Source: Oligoflexales bacterium
GTDB taxonomy: Bacteria; Bdellovibrionota_B; Oligoflexia; Oligoflexales; RGVZ01
DNA: 40,838 nt
Assembly (NCBI GenBank): GCA_947476525.1
Contig: CANJQY010000004.1
Location: 1 to 40,838, forward strand
Direction: 5' to 3'
The notes beneath the pieces were generated by a model. That model saw nothing but the letters and a program-made list of their open reading frames with translations, was not told the DNA's origin and made no database searches. The translations under genes were made by a program, and so were the position numbers. The stretch's first letter is position 1. Each line of letters opens with the position of its first letter. Shown piece after piece: positions 7,858 to 16,054 of this stretch.

Positions 7858-9120
7858 CTATGCGGCGGTGTGGCGGACCTCGTATTCGCCCAGCACCCGA
7901 ACTTGTTCAAGGAACCCGAAATCTCCTTTAGTGATAGATGGCTTTCGGCCTCGCGTTGACTTTCGGAATTGGCTTGTAGAGGCATCAAGCTTGCCGCGTT
8001 CGACCACCTTTTTGCGATATTCTGTCACAATCTCGCGAAATAGGCGGCTAATTGATGGATCCGTTTCCAGGGATCTAATCCAATTTTTGCATTCGCCGTA
8101 CGGACCAAACCGATGGAGCTCCTGAAGCACCTCTTTAGCCAATTCCCGGTGGCCTAGTTCTGCCGTCACCACATAAAGAGAAACAAGGTGCCGTGAAAAA
8201 TTTTCTGCTGCTAAGCACAGACTTCCCTCTTGGGAGATCGCAATCAGGTGAGCACCGAGTTGATGGATAAAAAGACAAAATCGCTCGGATTCTTTGAACA
8301 TATGCTGCTTCAGCATCTCGTGTACAATAAACTGAGTATCTCGGTGCGAGTCCTCAAGGCCGCAAGGTAGATTTTCAAGCAAAAATTGCGACGCTATTTT
8401 TTCGCTCTTCTTGACGAAAAGTTGCTGAAATAAGGCTTCATATATTGTGTGGCCAAAACGATTCATGATTCGCGAGTAATTCACCTTTACGGTTTTCCCG
8501 TATTCCGTTTGACTGAAATACCTCAACAAGCAAATCCGCACAGTCTGGACATTTGTGTTGCTTACGCTGAGAAGGTAAGTGGCAATATGCTCGGTTAACG
8601 CCTTAGATCTTGCAATTTGGCCAGGATGCTCATCCTCGATTTTATAAATGTTCAGGCCGATTTCACAAATCAACGAAACTGCGACCGTAATCACGGCTTT
8701 TTCAATTGGGCTTTCTCCGACCTCTCCTCCGAGACTTATATCCACTAATTGTTTTGTAATGTTTTCAAATTCTTCGCTATCGAACAACCCCTCAAGGAAT
8801 GAGATCATGACTGATTCACTCTCCACAGATTTCAAAATCGCGTAGAGAGTTTCCAATAAAATTTCGGAGGCCAGTCTATCCGCATAACGGTCCCCAAGCC
8901 GGTTGGCGACGTAGCGAACGACTTCCTCGCAGCCACTGACCCCTAGAACTTTCGCCGCATTGCGGCCATTGTCCCAAGAAAGAATCTGGCCCAGGTCAAT
9001 CATTTTTTTGGCGGATTCAACCGTCAAATTTTTCGTCCAAGCCAATTTGGCACCTGGATTTATGATTGCTTTTCCACCGATTTTTGCATTCACTTTTTTA
9101 CCATTTTTACCGGAACTCAT
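7858..9120 (-). CDS. Unrecognised helical protein
   Basis: This 420-residue protein matches no family I recognise. The start ATG has GAGG seven bases upstream. The first ~35 residues are basic (GKNGKKVNAKIGGKA) with no signal peptide, so it is likely cytoplasmic. The rest is almost entirely helical, with acidic and hydrophobic heptad-like spacing reminiscent of HEAT/TPR scaffold proteins. A basic segment near the C-terminus (FRKSTRGRKPS) could contact nucleic acid or acidic partners. It lies upstream of nothing obvious on its strand and just downstream of the GYF-PilZ gene, with a 95-base gap, so the two could be co-transcribed and linked to c-di-GMP signalling; that is inference only. Confidence 0.6.
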   Translation of the reverse strand: MSSGKNGKKVNAKIGGKAIINPGAKLAWTKNLTVESAKKMIDLGQILSWDNGRNAAKVLGVSGCEEVVRYVANRLGDRYADRLASEILLETLYAILKSVESESVMISFLEGLFDSEEFENITKQLVDISLGGEVGESPIEKAVITVAVSLICEIGLNIYKIEDEHPGQIARSKALTEHIATYLLSVSNTNVQTVRICLLRYFSQTEYGKTVKVNYSRIMNRFGHTIYEALFQQLFVKKSEKIASQFLLENLPCGLEDSHRDTQFIVHEMLKQHMFKESERFCLFIHQLGAHLIAISQEGSLCLAAENFSRHLVSLYVVTAELGHRELAKEVLQELHRFGPYGECKNWIRSLETDPSISRLFREIVTEYRKKVVERGKLDASTSQFRKSTRGRKPSITKGDFGFLEQVRVLGEYEVRHTAA

Positions 9121-9215
9121 TTAGGCACCTCGCTGTTTGTAACTTGCAAAATTTGACTCAATCAACTGAATACGACCAACTACGCAACCCTAGACTCCTA
9201 CGGCCGATATGAGAA

Positions 9216-9764
9216 CTAACCCGCCTTGTTCGGTGATGCCAGTAGCTTTGCTGCAACCACCCGTTCAATTTCATCACCGATATTTTTATCGAGGGATTCG
9301 AATGTCAGTCCAAAGCCAACCGGAATGCGAGGATCAGAATTAAACCTAACGACCCGCGCGAACACGTTAAAGGCTTTGGAAAATCCGTCAATTCTTATGG
9401 AAATCTTTAGTTTTTCGCCAATCGTAAAAAGCTGCTCTTGGGTCTCCACAAAAATTCCGGTCGAGGAGATGTTGACACCACTACCGATAATAAGTTGACC
9501 ATTGTTATGGACGATGACGCGACCTTGAACCGTTGCGCGGGGTGCTGAGAATCGGCGTTCGGGAGTTGACGGAAGGACGCCCCCCGCCGCCACTCCAATC
9601 TCTGCGTAACAATCTTCCAAAGGTCGCCAATCTTTCCATCCGGCCTTGAAAATATATGCATCTTGAGCGATGATCTTACTAGTGAGCATTTCCGACATCT
9701 TTGGTGTGTCAAATGGTCCTTGCTGTTGGTTGCCCTGAAAAACAAACCAATTATTGTCACTCAT
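9216..9764 (-). CDS. GYF-2/PilZ two-domain protein, putative c-di-GMP effector
   Basis: The 182-residue cytoplasmic protein has AAAGGAG before its ATG. Residues 4-55 form a GYF_2 (DUF4339) domain: WFVFQGNQQQGPFD, a helix, then YIFKAGWKDWRPLED. Residues about 68-175 form a PilZ domain. The c-di-GMP-binding arginine region reads RRFSAPRATVQGRVI, followed by VNISSTGIFVET, which matches the (D/N)xSxxG motif. In the family, PilZ binds c-di-GMP and the fused domain passes the signal to a partner. GYF-PilZ fusions are common in Bdellovibrio-like bacteria, which supports the placement suggested in the summary. The partner cannot be told from the sequence. Confidence 0.85.
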   Translation of the reverse strand: MSDNNWFVFQGNQQQGPFDTPKMSEMLTSKIIAQDAYIFKAGWKDWRPLEDCYAEIGVAAGGVLPSTPERRFSAPRATVQGRVIVHNNGQLIIGSGVNISSTGIFVETQEQLFTIGEKLKISIRIDGFSKAFNVFARVVRFNSDPRIPVGFGLTFESLDKNIGDEIERVVAAKLLASPNKAG

Positions 9765-9916
9765 AGAAAGTCTCCTTTGAACTGTTTAACTTGTCCCGCC
9801 CGCGGCCAAGAAGATTTAAGCCTCCCAGACGTTAGATTGCTCGGCACGATCAGAAAAGTCTTTAGCTAAAAGATGAAAATAATCGCAATTATCAATATTT
9901 ATAAAGAGTTACAATC

Positions 9917-10543
9917 ATGATATCAGCCCATTCGAAAGCTACCTGGACCCTCGCCATGGCAACGGCCTTGACCATTGCATGCCTCGGGGCTCGCCCCCTC
10001 CATGGCGCCCCGCAGTTTAATCCGATGGAGGCCCCAACAAAAATGGAATGGCAGCAATTCCACAAAATGAGTGACTCGCAACTTCGGAAACTTTGGACGT
10101 TTAAAGGGGAAAATGGCCATCACGAATTGAAAAATTGGGCCTGGCAGTGGCGAATGGCGTGGCTACAACGGTGCGAAACGAAATCCATGCCTGAGCTTTG
10201 CCCTAGCCTCCTCTTTACTGGGCTGAAAGACGAGGCCATGGTGGTTCGAGCCGATGCCGCAACGAGAATTGGCAAACGGTACGAGGGCCAGCCTTCCGAT
10301 CAACTAAGTGAAGAGCTTACACATGCCTACAGTGATACACGCAATTCGCGGCATGGAAATCCACTTTTCGTTTGTGAAAGAATTTTAGAGGCGATGCAAC
10401 GCGTTGGTGGAGAAAATTTACAAAAAATTGCGGCCAAGCTTGCGTTGCAACACCCTGAGACGAAGTCCTTTTGGGCGAGGCGAAATCACCTTGGGCGAGA
10501 CGATGTCATCTTAGGCAAAAAAAAGAATGGTCAGAAATATTAA
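9917..10543 (+). CDS. Secreted helical protein of unknown function
   Basis: The 208-residue protein has a Sec signal peptide (residues 1-31, hydrophobic TLAMATALTIACLGA, cleavage near LHGAP). The mature protein is helical, with two cysteine-containing segments (QRCETKSMPELCPS) and HEAT-like helix pairs such as EAMVVRADAATRIGKRY and NLQKIAAKLALQH. The C-terminus is basic (GKKKNGQKY). The ribosome binding site is weak (AAAGAG). The 3' end was checked for overlap with the next gene: a longer upstream frame of that gene would overlap this one by 73 bases, but its real start is at 10672. Confidence 0.6.
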   Translation: MISAHSKATWTLAMATALTIACLGARPLHGAPQFNPMEAPTKMEWQQFHKMSDSQLRKLWTFKGENGHHELKNWAWQWRMAWLQRCETKSMPELCPSLLFTGLKDEAMVVRADAATRIGKRYEGQPSDQLSEELTHAYSDTRNSRHGNPLFVCERILEAMQRVGGENLQKIAAKLALQHPETKSFWARRNHLGRDDVILGKKKNGQKY

Positions 10544-10671
10544 ACCGGGCTTTAGCTGTACACCGGCGGCAGCTTAACTTTGTAGCTGGACTTCAAGAAC
10601 AACATCTCGACTCTCTAACTTTTAATACACTATTCTTTATTGAATTTTTTGAACTAGCAGGCCAAATACAC

Positions 10672-11253
10672 ATGACGAAATCAGACAACTCAACAGAATG
10701 TTCCGACCAACAATTTACGTCTGTCGACTTCACAGACGTGCCGCCAGAATTTTCTGAGGCCTATGATTGCCTTTTTGAAGGCTGTAATTTTCAAGAAGTG
10801 GACCTCGCACATTCAAAATTTAACGACTGTGAGTTTCGGCACTGCAATTTTAGTATTACAAAAATTGCAAACTCCGTATTTCGAAACTGCAAATTTGTTG
10901 GCTGCAAAGCCCTCGGCGTCAACTGGTCATCGGCACAAAGAGTAGAAAATTGCAGTTTCACCGAGTGCAACCTGACCTCCGGAATTTTGATGCACCGAGA
11001 CCTACGCAATTTTGTGTTCGAAGACTCTATCCTCATCGATGTTGATTTTTCATCCGCAAATATGCAGCGGGCTCAGTTCGCAAATTGTGACCTTTCTGGA
11101 GCCACGTTTCGAAACACAAATTTGTCGAGAGCTGACTTTTCAACGGCGAAAAACTACGATATTGATCCCAAAATTAACATCCTCGCTAAGGCCAAGTTTA
11201 GTATGCCGGAGGCTGTGTCCCTTCTAAGTGGCCTAGGTATTGAGCTCGTCTAG
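10672..11253 (+). CDS. Pentapeptide-repeat protein, Qnr/YjbI-like
   Basis: The 193-residue protein is built from quasi-regular A(D/N)LXX-type pentapeptides (CLFEG CNFQE VDLAH SKFND; then FANCDLSGATFRNTNLSRADFS). These form a right-handed four-sided beta-helix. The C-terminal segment, with YDIDP followed by AKFSMPEAVSLLSGLGIELV, resembles the closing helix of Qnr/McbG-like proteins. In Qnr and MfpA the rod mimics B-DNA and protects gyrase or topoisomerase IV; that role is plausible here but not demonstrated. The frame is open 67 codons further upstream, but those residues show no repeats and lie over the previous gene, so the ATG at 10672 is preferred although its ribosome binding site is poor. 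Confidence 0.78.
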   Translation: MTKSDNSTECSDQQFTSVDFTDVPPEFSEAYDCLFEGCNFQEVDLAHSKFNDCEFRHCNFSITKIANSVFRNCKFVGCKALGVNWSSAQRVENCSFTECNLTSGILMHRDLRNFVFEDSILIDVDFSSANMQRAQFANCDLSGATFRNTNLSRADFSTAKNYDIDPKINILAKAKFSMPEAVSLLSGLGIELV

Positions 11254-11302
11254 TCACTGCCTGAACCGAAAATTACTATAATTTCATCATATGTGTATTT
11301 CT

Positions 11303-11356
11303 AATACAGCTAACCGATTTTCCGTAGACGTTCAATCGGTTGATTGGTACTGTATT
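11303..11356 (+). promoter_or_regulatory. Nested inverted repeat in the leader of the next gene
   Basis: Outer arms AATACAG (11303-11309) and CTGTATT (11350-11356) enclose inner arms AACCGATT (11312-11319) and AATCGGTT (11334-11341), all perfect. They leave a 14-base apical loop and an asymmetric internal loop. No T run follows, so a terminator is unlikely. The element ends 53 bases before the ATG at 11410. It could be a structured 5' leader or a two-part operator. Confidence 0.55.
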
Positions 11357-11409
11357 GGAAACATCGAAACTTTTCCAATGCTCATCCTATTTTTGAAAGG
11401 AACGACACT

Positions 11410-12180
11410 ATGAAAATCCCTATGAAAATTAAGACCTACATTGCTTCCTCTGCCATGGCCGCCATGGCTTTAAGTGGCGCGACAGCCGCAAGCGCAGGAA
11501 CAAAGGTATTCACTCAACTAGAGGACGGGACCCTGGCACCCGCAGAAACTTACCTCGGCTCAATTGCCTACCACGGAGGCCTCATGGAGCGTGGAACCCT
11601 AAATTTGACAACGCCATTAAGCGTGAACTACCTTCGCTTTGAAATACCTGCCAGCTGCAACGGCACCATTTTTGAAGCAGGAACCATCACCGAGGGCGTG
11701 GCCGATGTTGCGAAAGTTCTAGGCCACAACCGCTTTGCCGTGAACGAGGGCCGCGGAATGCGAACTCGCAGTATCTTTGCTTCAGTCAATGGAACTGCGT
11801 CTGCCGGCTGTGCTATTTTAGTTTTCCAAACGGATGACACAACAACTCCGCCTCCATCGCCACCCTCCAATTATGCTTACACCTGCCTTTCAAACGCGAC
11901 CCCATATCGAGTCATGGCTTCGGTCCTGTCTCAAAATTGGAACGTGCCATTCACTACCGAGACAAACGAAACAGTGCTGTTGCGCTCAAATCTACTATAC
12001 GGCGGCAGAGCTCCGTTTGTAACGATCGCTTTTGACGGCGACGCCGGTTTAGGCAATCACGCAGTCAACGTCGCCGTTGAGTCGGGGGTAACAAACGCCC
12101 CGCAATGTGACCTTCTTCCATTCTATAATTTCACCATTTCCGATGATGGAAGACGGCTCGAATTGCTACGCAATCATTAG
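11410..12180 (+). CDS. Secreted protein of unknown function
   Basis: The 256-residue exported protein starts at ATG 11410 with AAAGGA nine bases upstream; a longer frame to 11344 runs through the structured leader. The signal peptide spans about residues 1-29 (basic MKIPMKIKT, hydrophobic core, cleavage after ASAG). The mature protein has two beta-rich halves, about 30-145 and 160-256, joined by a proline-rich linker (TPPPSPPSNY). Paired cysteines (SCNGT, SAGCAIL, YTCLS, QCDLL) suggest disulfides. No enzymatic motif is visible. A strong terminator follows. Confidence 0.65.
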   Translation: MKIPMKIKTYIASSAMAAMALSGATAASAGTKVFTQLEDGTLAPAETYLGSIAYHGGLMERGTLNLTTPLSVNYLRFEIPASCNGTIFEAGTITEGVADVAKVLGHNRFAVNEGRGMRTRSIFASVNGTASAGCAILVFQTDDTTTPPPSPPSNYAYTCLSNATPYRVMASVLSQNWNVPFTTETNETVLLRSNLLYGGRAPFVTIAFDGDAGLGNHAVNVAVESGVTNAPQCDLLPFYNFTISDDGRRLELLRNH

Positions 12181-12218
12181 TCTGGTTGCAGGATTGTCGA
12201 CGTTTCAAATATTGAATG

Positions 12219-12260
12219 CAAAATAAAAAACCCGGTGGAAACATCGGGTTTTTTATTTTG
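12219..12260. terminator. Bidirectional intrinsic terminator
   Basis: A perfect 16-bp inverted repeat pairs 12219-12234 with 12245-12260. It has a CCCG/CGGG core, a 10-base loop and A/T-rich flanks that give a T run on both strands. It sits between convergent genes (11410-12180 plus, 12345-13544 minus) and can serve both. Confidence 0.92.
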
Positions 12261-12344
12261 ACGCATTATCTTATATGATTTTCGATGTATTTTCTGAGGA
12301 TGTTAGGCACAAAAGAATAGAGCCTAGAATACCACAAGGAGGAC

Positions 12345-13544
12345 TCAAAATCTAGTTGCGTGCATCTTAGTGAACATGGCATTGGCAATTTTTGCATGAC
12401 CGCTTGCCGACAAGTGAAAGCAGTCACCTGCTACGTCCTGCCCATCAAATTTAATCGTTTCAGTCTCTTCCAAATAAACGGCATTTATATTATTACCCGG
12501 AAATTTAAGGCCTCGCCATTCATTAAACTCGGCAACCGCTTTACGCTGCCACTCGCGAAACGAGCGCACTCGATTAGCGAGTTGCGATTGGTGGGCTGAA
12601 TCTTCTCGAGCAAGGCCAAAAAAAGTGGGGCACAACAACACTGGGTTTGGAGGGATTATTGCGCGAAAAAGTGCAAACTCTGGCTCGACCTCAGGCTCCT
12701 TCGGCGCCGCCGCGAGGTCTTTTGCCTTGGCGGTTTTTGGCCCGAACATTCGCGTGCGAGCCTCTTGACATGTGACCTCCTCGCCATACAATCGAATCTT
12801 ATGGGACAAGATGGACGGATCATGAAGAAACGAAGTCACTGGTAAAAAACCTGGAATGAATATCTGGGTGCCCTTGGGATCTGAATGGCCATTGAGTGCC
12901 AAATACTTCATGGCTTTTAGCAGCTCTTGGCCATAGTCCTTACCTTCAATAATTTCTTCGATGCTTTGAGTGCAAAGGTCATTTCCAGTATAGAAAATAA
13001 CGACGTTTGTCGGCAGTTCGTGGCTTCTTGCCTCAACAACCCTTGCTGCATGCAGCCACGACTGTCTTGAGGTGGTGCCATTTTCCCCTGCGAGCAGAAT
13101 GTCACTGGCCGGGAAGCCCAGCTTTCGTCCAAGTAGATAGCCGTAGGAAAGCGTCGGAGTTTCGAGGGCACGAGCTGAGATGGCTTGTATGACGTTGTGC
13201 CATATCCAACCTGAGCCCCCGTCGTTTTCTCGTGTTGATGGCCCTAGGCGTCGTGGTGCGGCGAGTCCCGCCGTTACCTCTTGAAAGTCAGGAGGCACCA
13301 GGGCACTGGTCACGGCCAAATCGGTTGTACCATTGAAGATGTTCCAGAAAACCTTAGAATCATATTCAAGATTTGGATGAGTGGCCGCCCCTGTCGACAA
13401 ACTATCACCAAGAAACGCAACCCCATCAAATCCCAAAGACGGCTGCGCTGTAATAAAAGCCCCACTCACGCAGACCATGAGACACAGATCCGACACCGGC
13501 TTTAGTAAGGTCAATCTTGAACGTATTTTTATCAAGCGTTTCAT
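12345..13544 (-). CDS. SGNH/GDSL hydrolase, secreted
   Basis: The 399-residue protein begins at an ATG that overlaps the upstream kinase stop (ATGA at 13541-13544), with GAAAGGA just before it; a 22-codon longer frame is less likely. A signal peptide is present (basic MKRLIKIRSR, hydrophobic DLCLMVCVSGAFI). Catalytic blocks are GDSLS (block I nucleophile Ser), a glycine loop AGENGTT (block II), TGND (block III, GxND) and DCFHLSASGH (block V, DxxH). These enzymes hydrolyse esters, lipids or sugar acetyl groups. Insertions of about 60 residues between blocks make it longer than minimal SGNH enzymes. It is translationally coupled to the ABC1 kinase gene. Confidence 0.85.
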   Translation of the reverse strand: MKRLIKIRSRLTLLKPVSDLCLMVCVSGAFITAQPSLGFDGVAFLGDSLSTGAATHPNLEYDSKVFWNIFNGTTDLAVTSALVPPDFQEVTAGLAAPRRLGPSTRENDGGSGWIWHNVIQAISARALETPTLSYGYLLGRKLGFPASDILLAGENGTTSRQSWLHAARVVEARSHELPTNVVIFYTGNDLCTQSIEEIIEGKDYGQELLKAMKYLALNGHSDPKGTQIFIPGFLPVTSFLHDPSILSHKIRLYGEEVTCQEARTRMFGPKTAKAKDLAAAPKEPEVEPEFALFRAIIPPNPVLLCPTFFGLAREDSAHQSQLANRVRSFREWQRKAVAEFNEWRGLKFPGNNINAVYLEETETIKFDGQDVAGDCFHLSASGHAKIANAMFTKMHATRF

Positions 13545-15016
13545 TCCTTTCTCAAATAGCGGCTGACCATCGTGGGAATTTGTTTTGCAAGTGCCAATAC
13601 GTCTCCCCACTTAGGATCAGAAGCACGAAACAACACGGGGCCTGCCACTCGTGCAAACGACACGTCGCCATCAATTCCCCTCGCTAAACCTTCGATCGTC
13701 AACAAACTTTTTGCCATCAGAAGGAGACCTGCCGGCATTGTCAGACCCATTCGCTCGGCGCCTTCAAGTGCGGCGGAAATGAGTTCATGAATCGATGGCA
13801 CGGCTCCACCTGCAGCCTTTGCGTCAGCAACAATCCGCGTCAACTTCCGAAGTTCCAGCCGAATTTTATCGCGAGCAATCGCTTTACCCTTCGTCTCGAC
13901 TCCCATCTCGGCCAACACGTCAATTAATTTTTCTAGGTCCATCGCCATAACCGCCTTCAAAATCCCTGCGATTAAACGGCGATCCGCCTCCAACAGCTCT
14001 CCTGCCAGCCCCCAATCATATAATCCAATTGAGCCGTCTTCAAGTAGCATTAGGTTGCCGGCGTGGGGATCTGCATGAAACAGACCCCATTCAAAAATTT
14101 GCACCAATAGTTCGCTCAGCAATTTTTTGGCAAGATTTTTACGCACGCTAGAATCAACGGCCACTTTCCCTGAAACTAAATCACTTAATTTGACACCATC
14201 AAGGCGCTCCATAACAATCACACGTCTACTTGCAAGGCGTGGATGCAAAAGCGGCACTCTCAATGTTTTCTGGCCCTTTGCCCGAATAAAATCATGGACC
14301 CGCTCCATAGTCATGCGTTCGTGATTTAAATCCATTTCCCAGCGTAGAGACTCGCAAAGGCTACGCACGTCGCGCAAAAAACGCCGCGCCAATTTACTAA
14401 TCGCAAACGGTTCGGCGACACATACGGCCGAGTCAATGGCTGCGATCGACTCGGTTAAACGCAACATGGAAGCAGGCTTAAGGAGCTTAACAACCCACCG
14501 CTTGCCCTCCATATCAACAGCACCGTGCACCTGCGACATGCTTGCCACCCCAAGTGGTCGTCTTTCGACCTTGAGTTCGTCGTGCCAGGTGGGAACTTCC
14601 ACGTCGAGCAATGCGGAAACCTCTGACCATTCAATAGGAGGCCAATCGCCGTACACGCGGTCCAACTTTAAAGCATCGATAATAGGCATTGCATTTTTAC
14701 CTAGGCGCGAAAGCCAGACCTGCATAGCTTTACCATATAGTGGGCCCCACGCATCGATAACCTCCAGCAACGCGCTGCCAACGATCATCAACACTTTACC
14801 GTCACGCCACGGGATCATCGAGGAGTCGGTGACCACAGATTGAGCCATTCGCAGAGGAATTCCAATCGATGCGTGGGTAACCCATCCCGCCCCAAGCCTC
14901 CAAAGCTCTAGTGGGATAGCGGTTGCAGAAAAACGACCGAAGCCGTTCATTTCAAATGAGTTATTTTTTGAGTTATTTTCCGAGGCAACATTCGCCTTTT
15001 CAAGGGTATGCGTCAT
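13541..15016 (-). CDS. ABC1/UbiB-family atypical kinase
   Basis: The 491-residue protein belongs to the UbiB/ADCK family, which supports quinone or lipid synthesis and transport and has ATPase activity. Motifs in order: a KxGQ-equivalent GPLYGKAMQVWLSR near residue 95 (Gly replaced by Met), the nucleotide loop GVASMSQVH (family form AAASIGQVH), Lys177 in VVKLL, the catalytic loop FHADPHAGNL (H314-N320) and DWG (334-336) in place of DFG. No C-terminal membrane pair like that of E. coli UbiB is obvious. In this genome the quinone is probably menaquinone made by the futalosine route, so a role in its handling is a reasonable inference. It is followed by the SGNH hydrolase in a two-gene unit. Confidence 0.82.
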   Translation of the reverse strand: MTHTLEKANVASENNSKNNSFEMNGFGRFSATAIPLELWRLGAGWVTHASIGIPLRMAQSVVTDSSMIPWRDGKVLMIVGSALLEVIDAWGPLYGKAMQVWLSRLGKNAMPIIDALKLDRVYGDWPPIEWSEVSALLDVEVPTWHDELKVERRPLGVASMSQVHGAVDMEGKRWVVKLLKPASMLRLTESIAAIDSAVCVAEPFAISKLARRFLRDVRSLCESLRWEMDLNHERMTMERVHDFIRAKGQKTLRVPLLHPRLASRRVIVMERLDGVKLSDLVSGKVAVDSSVRKNLAKKLLSELLVQIFEWGLFHADPHAGNLMLLEDGSIGLYDWGLAGELLEADRRLIAGILKAVMAMDLEKLIDVLAEMGVETKGKAIARDKIRLELRKLTRIVADAKAAGGAVPSIHELISAALEGAERMGLTMPAGLLLMAKSLLTIEGLARGIDGDVSFARVAGPVLFRASDPKWGDVLALAKQIPTMVSRYLRKE

Positions 15017-15153
15017 TTTTTTATGGCCTAATTAAATAAACGTGAAATTTCTGCAAGTTTCGACTATAACTTATATAAAATTCGGGAATCAAACAAGTAA
15101 ACAGGATAAATTAGATTTTTTTTCGAATGCGTTTTCTCAATATTTACGATGCT

Positions 15154-15193
15154 TCTAAAATTGATGACTCTAAAATTGATGACTCTAAAATTA
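15154..15193 (+). repeat. 15-bp tandem repeat, about 2.6 copies
   Basis: Two exact copies of TCTAAAATTGATGAC (15154-15168, 15169-15183) are followed by a partial third (TCTAAAATT). They lie 44 bases upstream of the AMP nucleosidase gene, in the divergent spacer with the ABC1 kinase gene. Possible regulatory repeats or slippage products. Confidence 0.85.
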
Positions 15194-15237
15194 TTGAGGT
15201 AACCTCTGTTCACCCACCCTAACAAGAAAAAGGCCTA

Positions 15238-16017
15238 ATGGAAATGCTTACAAAAGATGACATCGTTAAAAATTGGCTACCTCGCTATACAGGCACCCCC
15301 GTTGAGACGTTTGGCGAGTACATTCTACTGACAAATTTTTCAAATTACGTGACAATTTTTGCAAAGAAATTCAATTGCCCTATTCACGGAATTGACAGGG
15401 CAATGCAGACCTGTACCAACAAAAACGGCCTTAGTATCATAAATTTCGGCATGGGCTCAGCCAATGCCGCAACAGTTATGGATTTGCTGACGGCGATAAA
15501 ACCAAAAGGTGTGTTATTTCTTGGAAAATGTGGCGGCCTTAAGCACTCCACTGAAATCGGCCACTTCATCCTCCCAATGGCAGCCATTCGTGGCGAGGGT
15601 ACAAGTAACGATTACCTCCCGCCAGAAGTTCCAGCCATGCCGTCATTTAAACTTCATAAATTTGTTTCCGAGAAACTTAAGGAAAAAGGCTTAGAATACC
15701 GAACCGGTGTTGTCTATACGACTAACCGGCGAGTCTGGGAGCACGATACGGCCTTCAAAGAAAGACTCCAAGTTCTGAAGGCCATAGCAATCGACATGGA
15801 GACAGCCACAATCTTCTCAGTTGGCCTTGCTAATGAAATCCCACGTGGTGCACTGCTCCTTGTATCCGATGTACCGATGACCCCTGACGGCGTAAAAACA
15901 GAGGCCAGCGACAAAAAAGTGACCAGCGAGTTTGTTGATTTGCATATCGAAATTGGCATCCAAGCGATGACGGAAATCGGTGTAAACGGCGAAAGAATTA
16001 AACACTTCAAGTTTTAG
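15238..16017 (+). CDS. amn: AMP nucleosidase
   Basis: The 259-residue enzyme of the nucleoside phosphorylase superfamily splits AMP to adenine and ribose 5-phosphate. It matches the short AMP nucleosidase form known from Bacteroidetes, not the longer E. coli Amn. Characteristic segments are NWLPRYTGTP near the N-terminus, INFGMGSANAATVMDLL, VLFLGKCGGLK, RGEGTSNDYLPPEVPA, VYTTNRRVWEHD, the active-site AIDMETATIF and LLLVSDVPM. A futalosine hydrolase (MqnB) was considered because menaquinone genes lie nearby, but the GEGTSNDY and TTNRRVWEHD segments favour AMP. GAAAAAGG precedes the ATG. It opens an operon with the envelope protein and two-component genes, with a 37-base gap. Confidence 0.88.
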   Translation: MEMLTKDDIVKNWLPRYTGTPVETFGEYILLTNFSNYVTIFAKKFNCPIHGIDRAMQTCTNKNGLSIINFGMGSANAATVMDLLTAIKPKGVLFLGKCGGLKHSTEIGHFILPMAAIRGEGTSNDYLPPEVPAMPSFKLHKFVSEKLKEKGLEYRTGVVYTTNRRVWEHDTAFKERLQVLKAIAIDMETATIFSVGLANEIPRGALLLVSDVPMTPDGVKTEASDKKVTSEFVDLHIEIGIQAMTEIGVNGERIKHFKF

Positions 16018-16054
16018 CACCACTAATTCGAATTCTTCGAGGGCAGTCCGAAGC

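Noticed and set aside
15238-16017. Futalosine hydrolase (MqnB) because menaquinone genes are in the window
   Set aside because: The segments GEGTSNDY and TTNRRVWEHD and the overall length match AMP nucleosidase of the short type.
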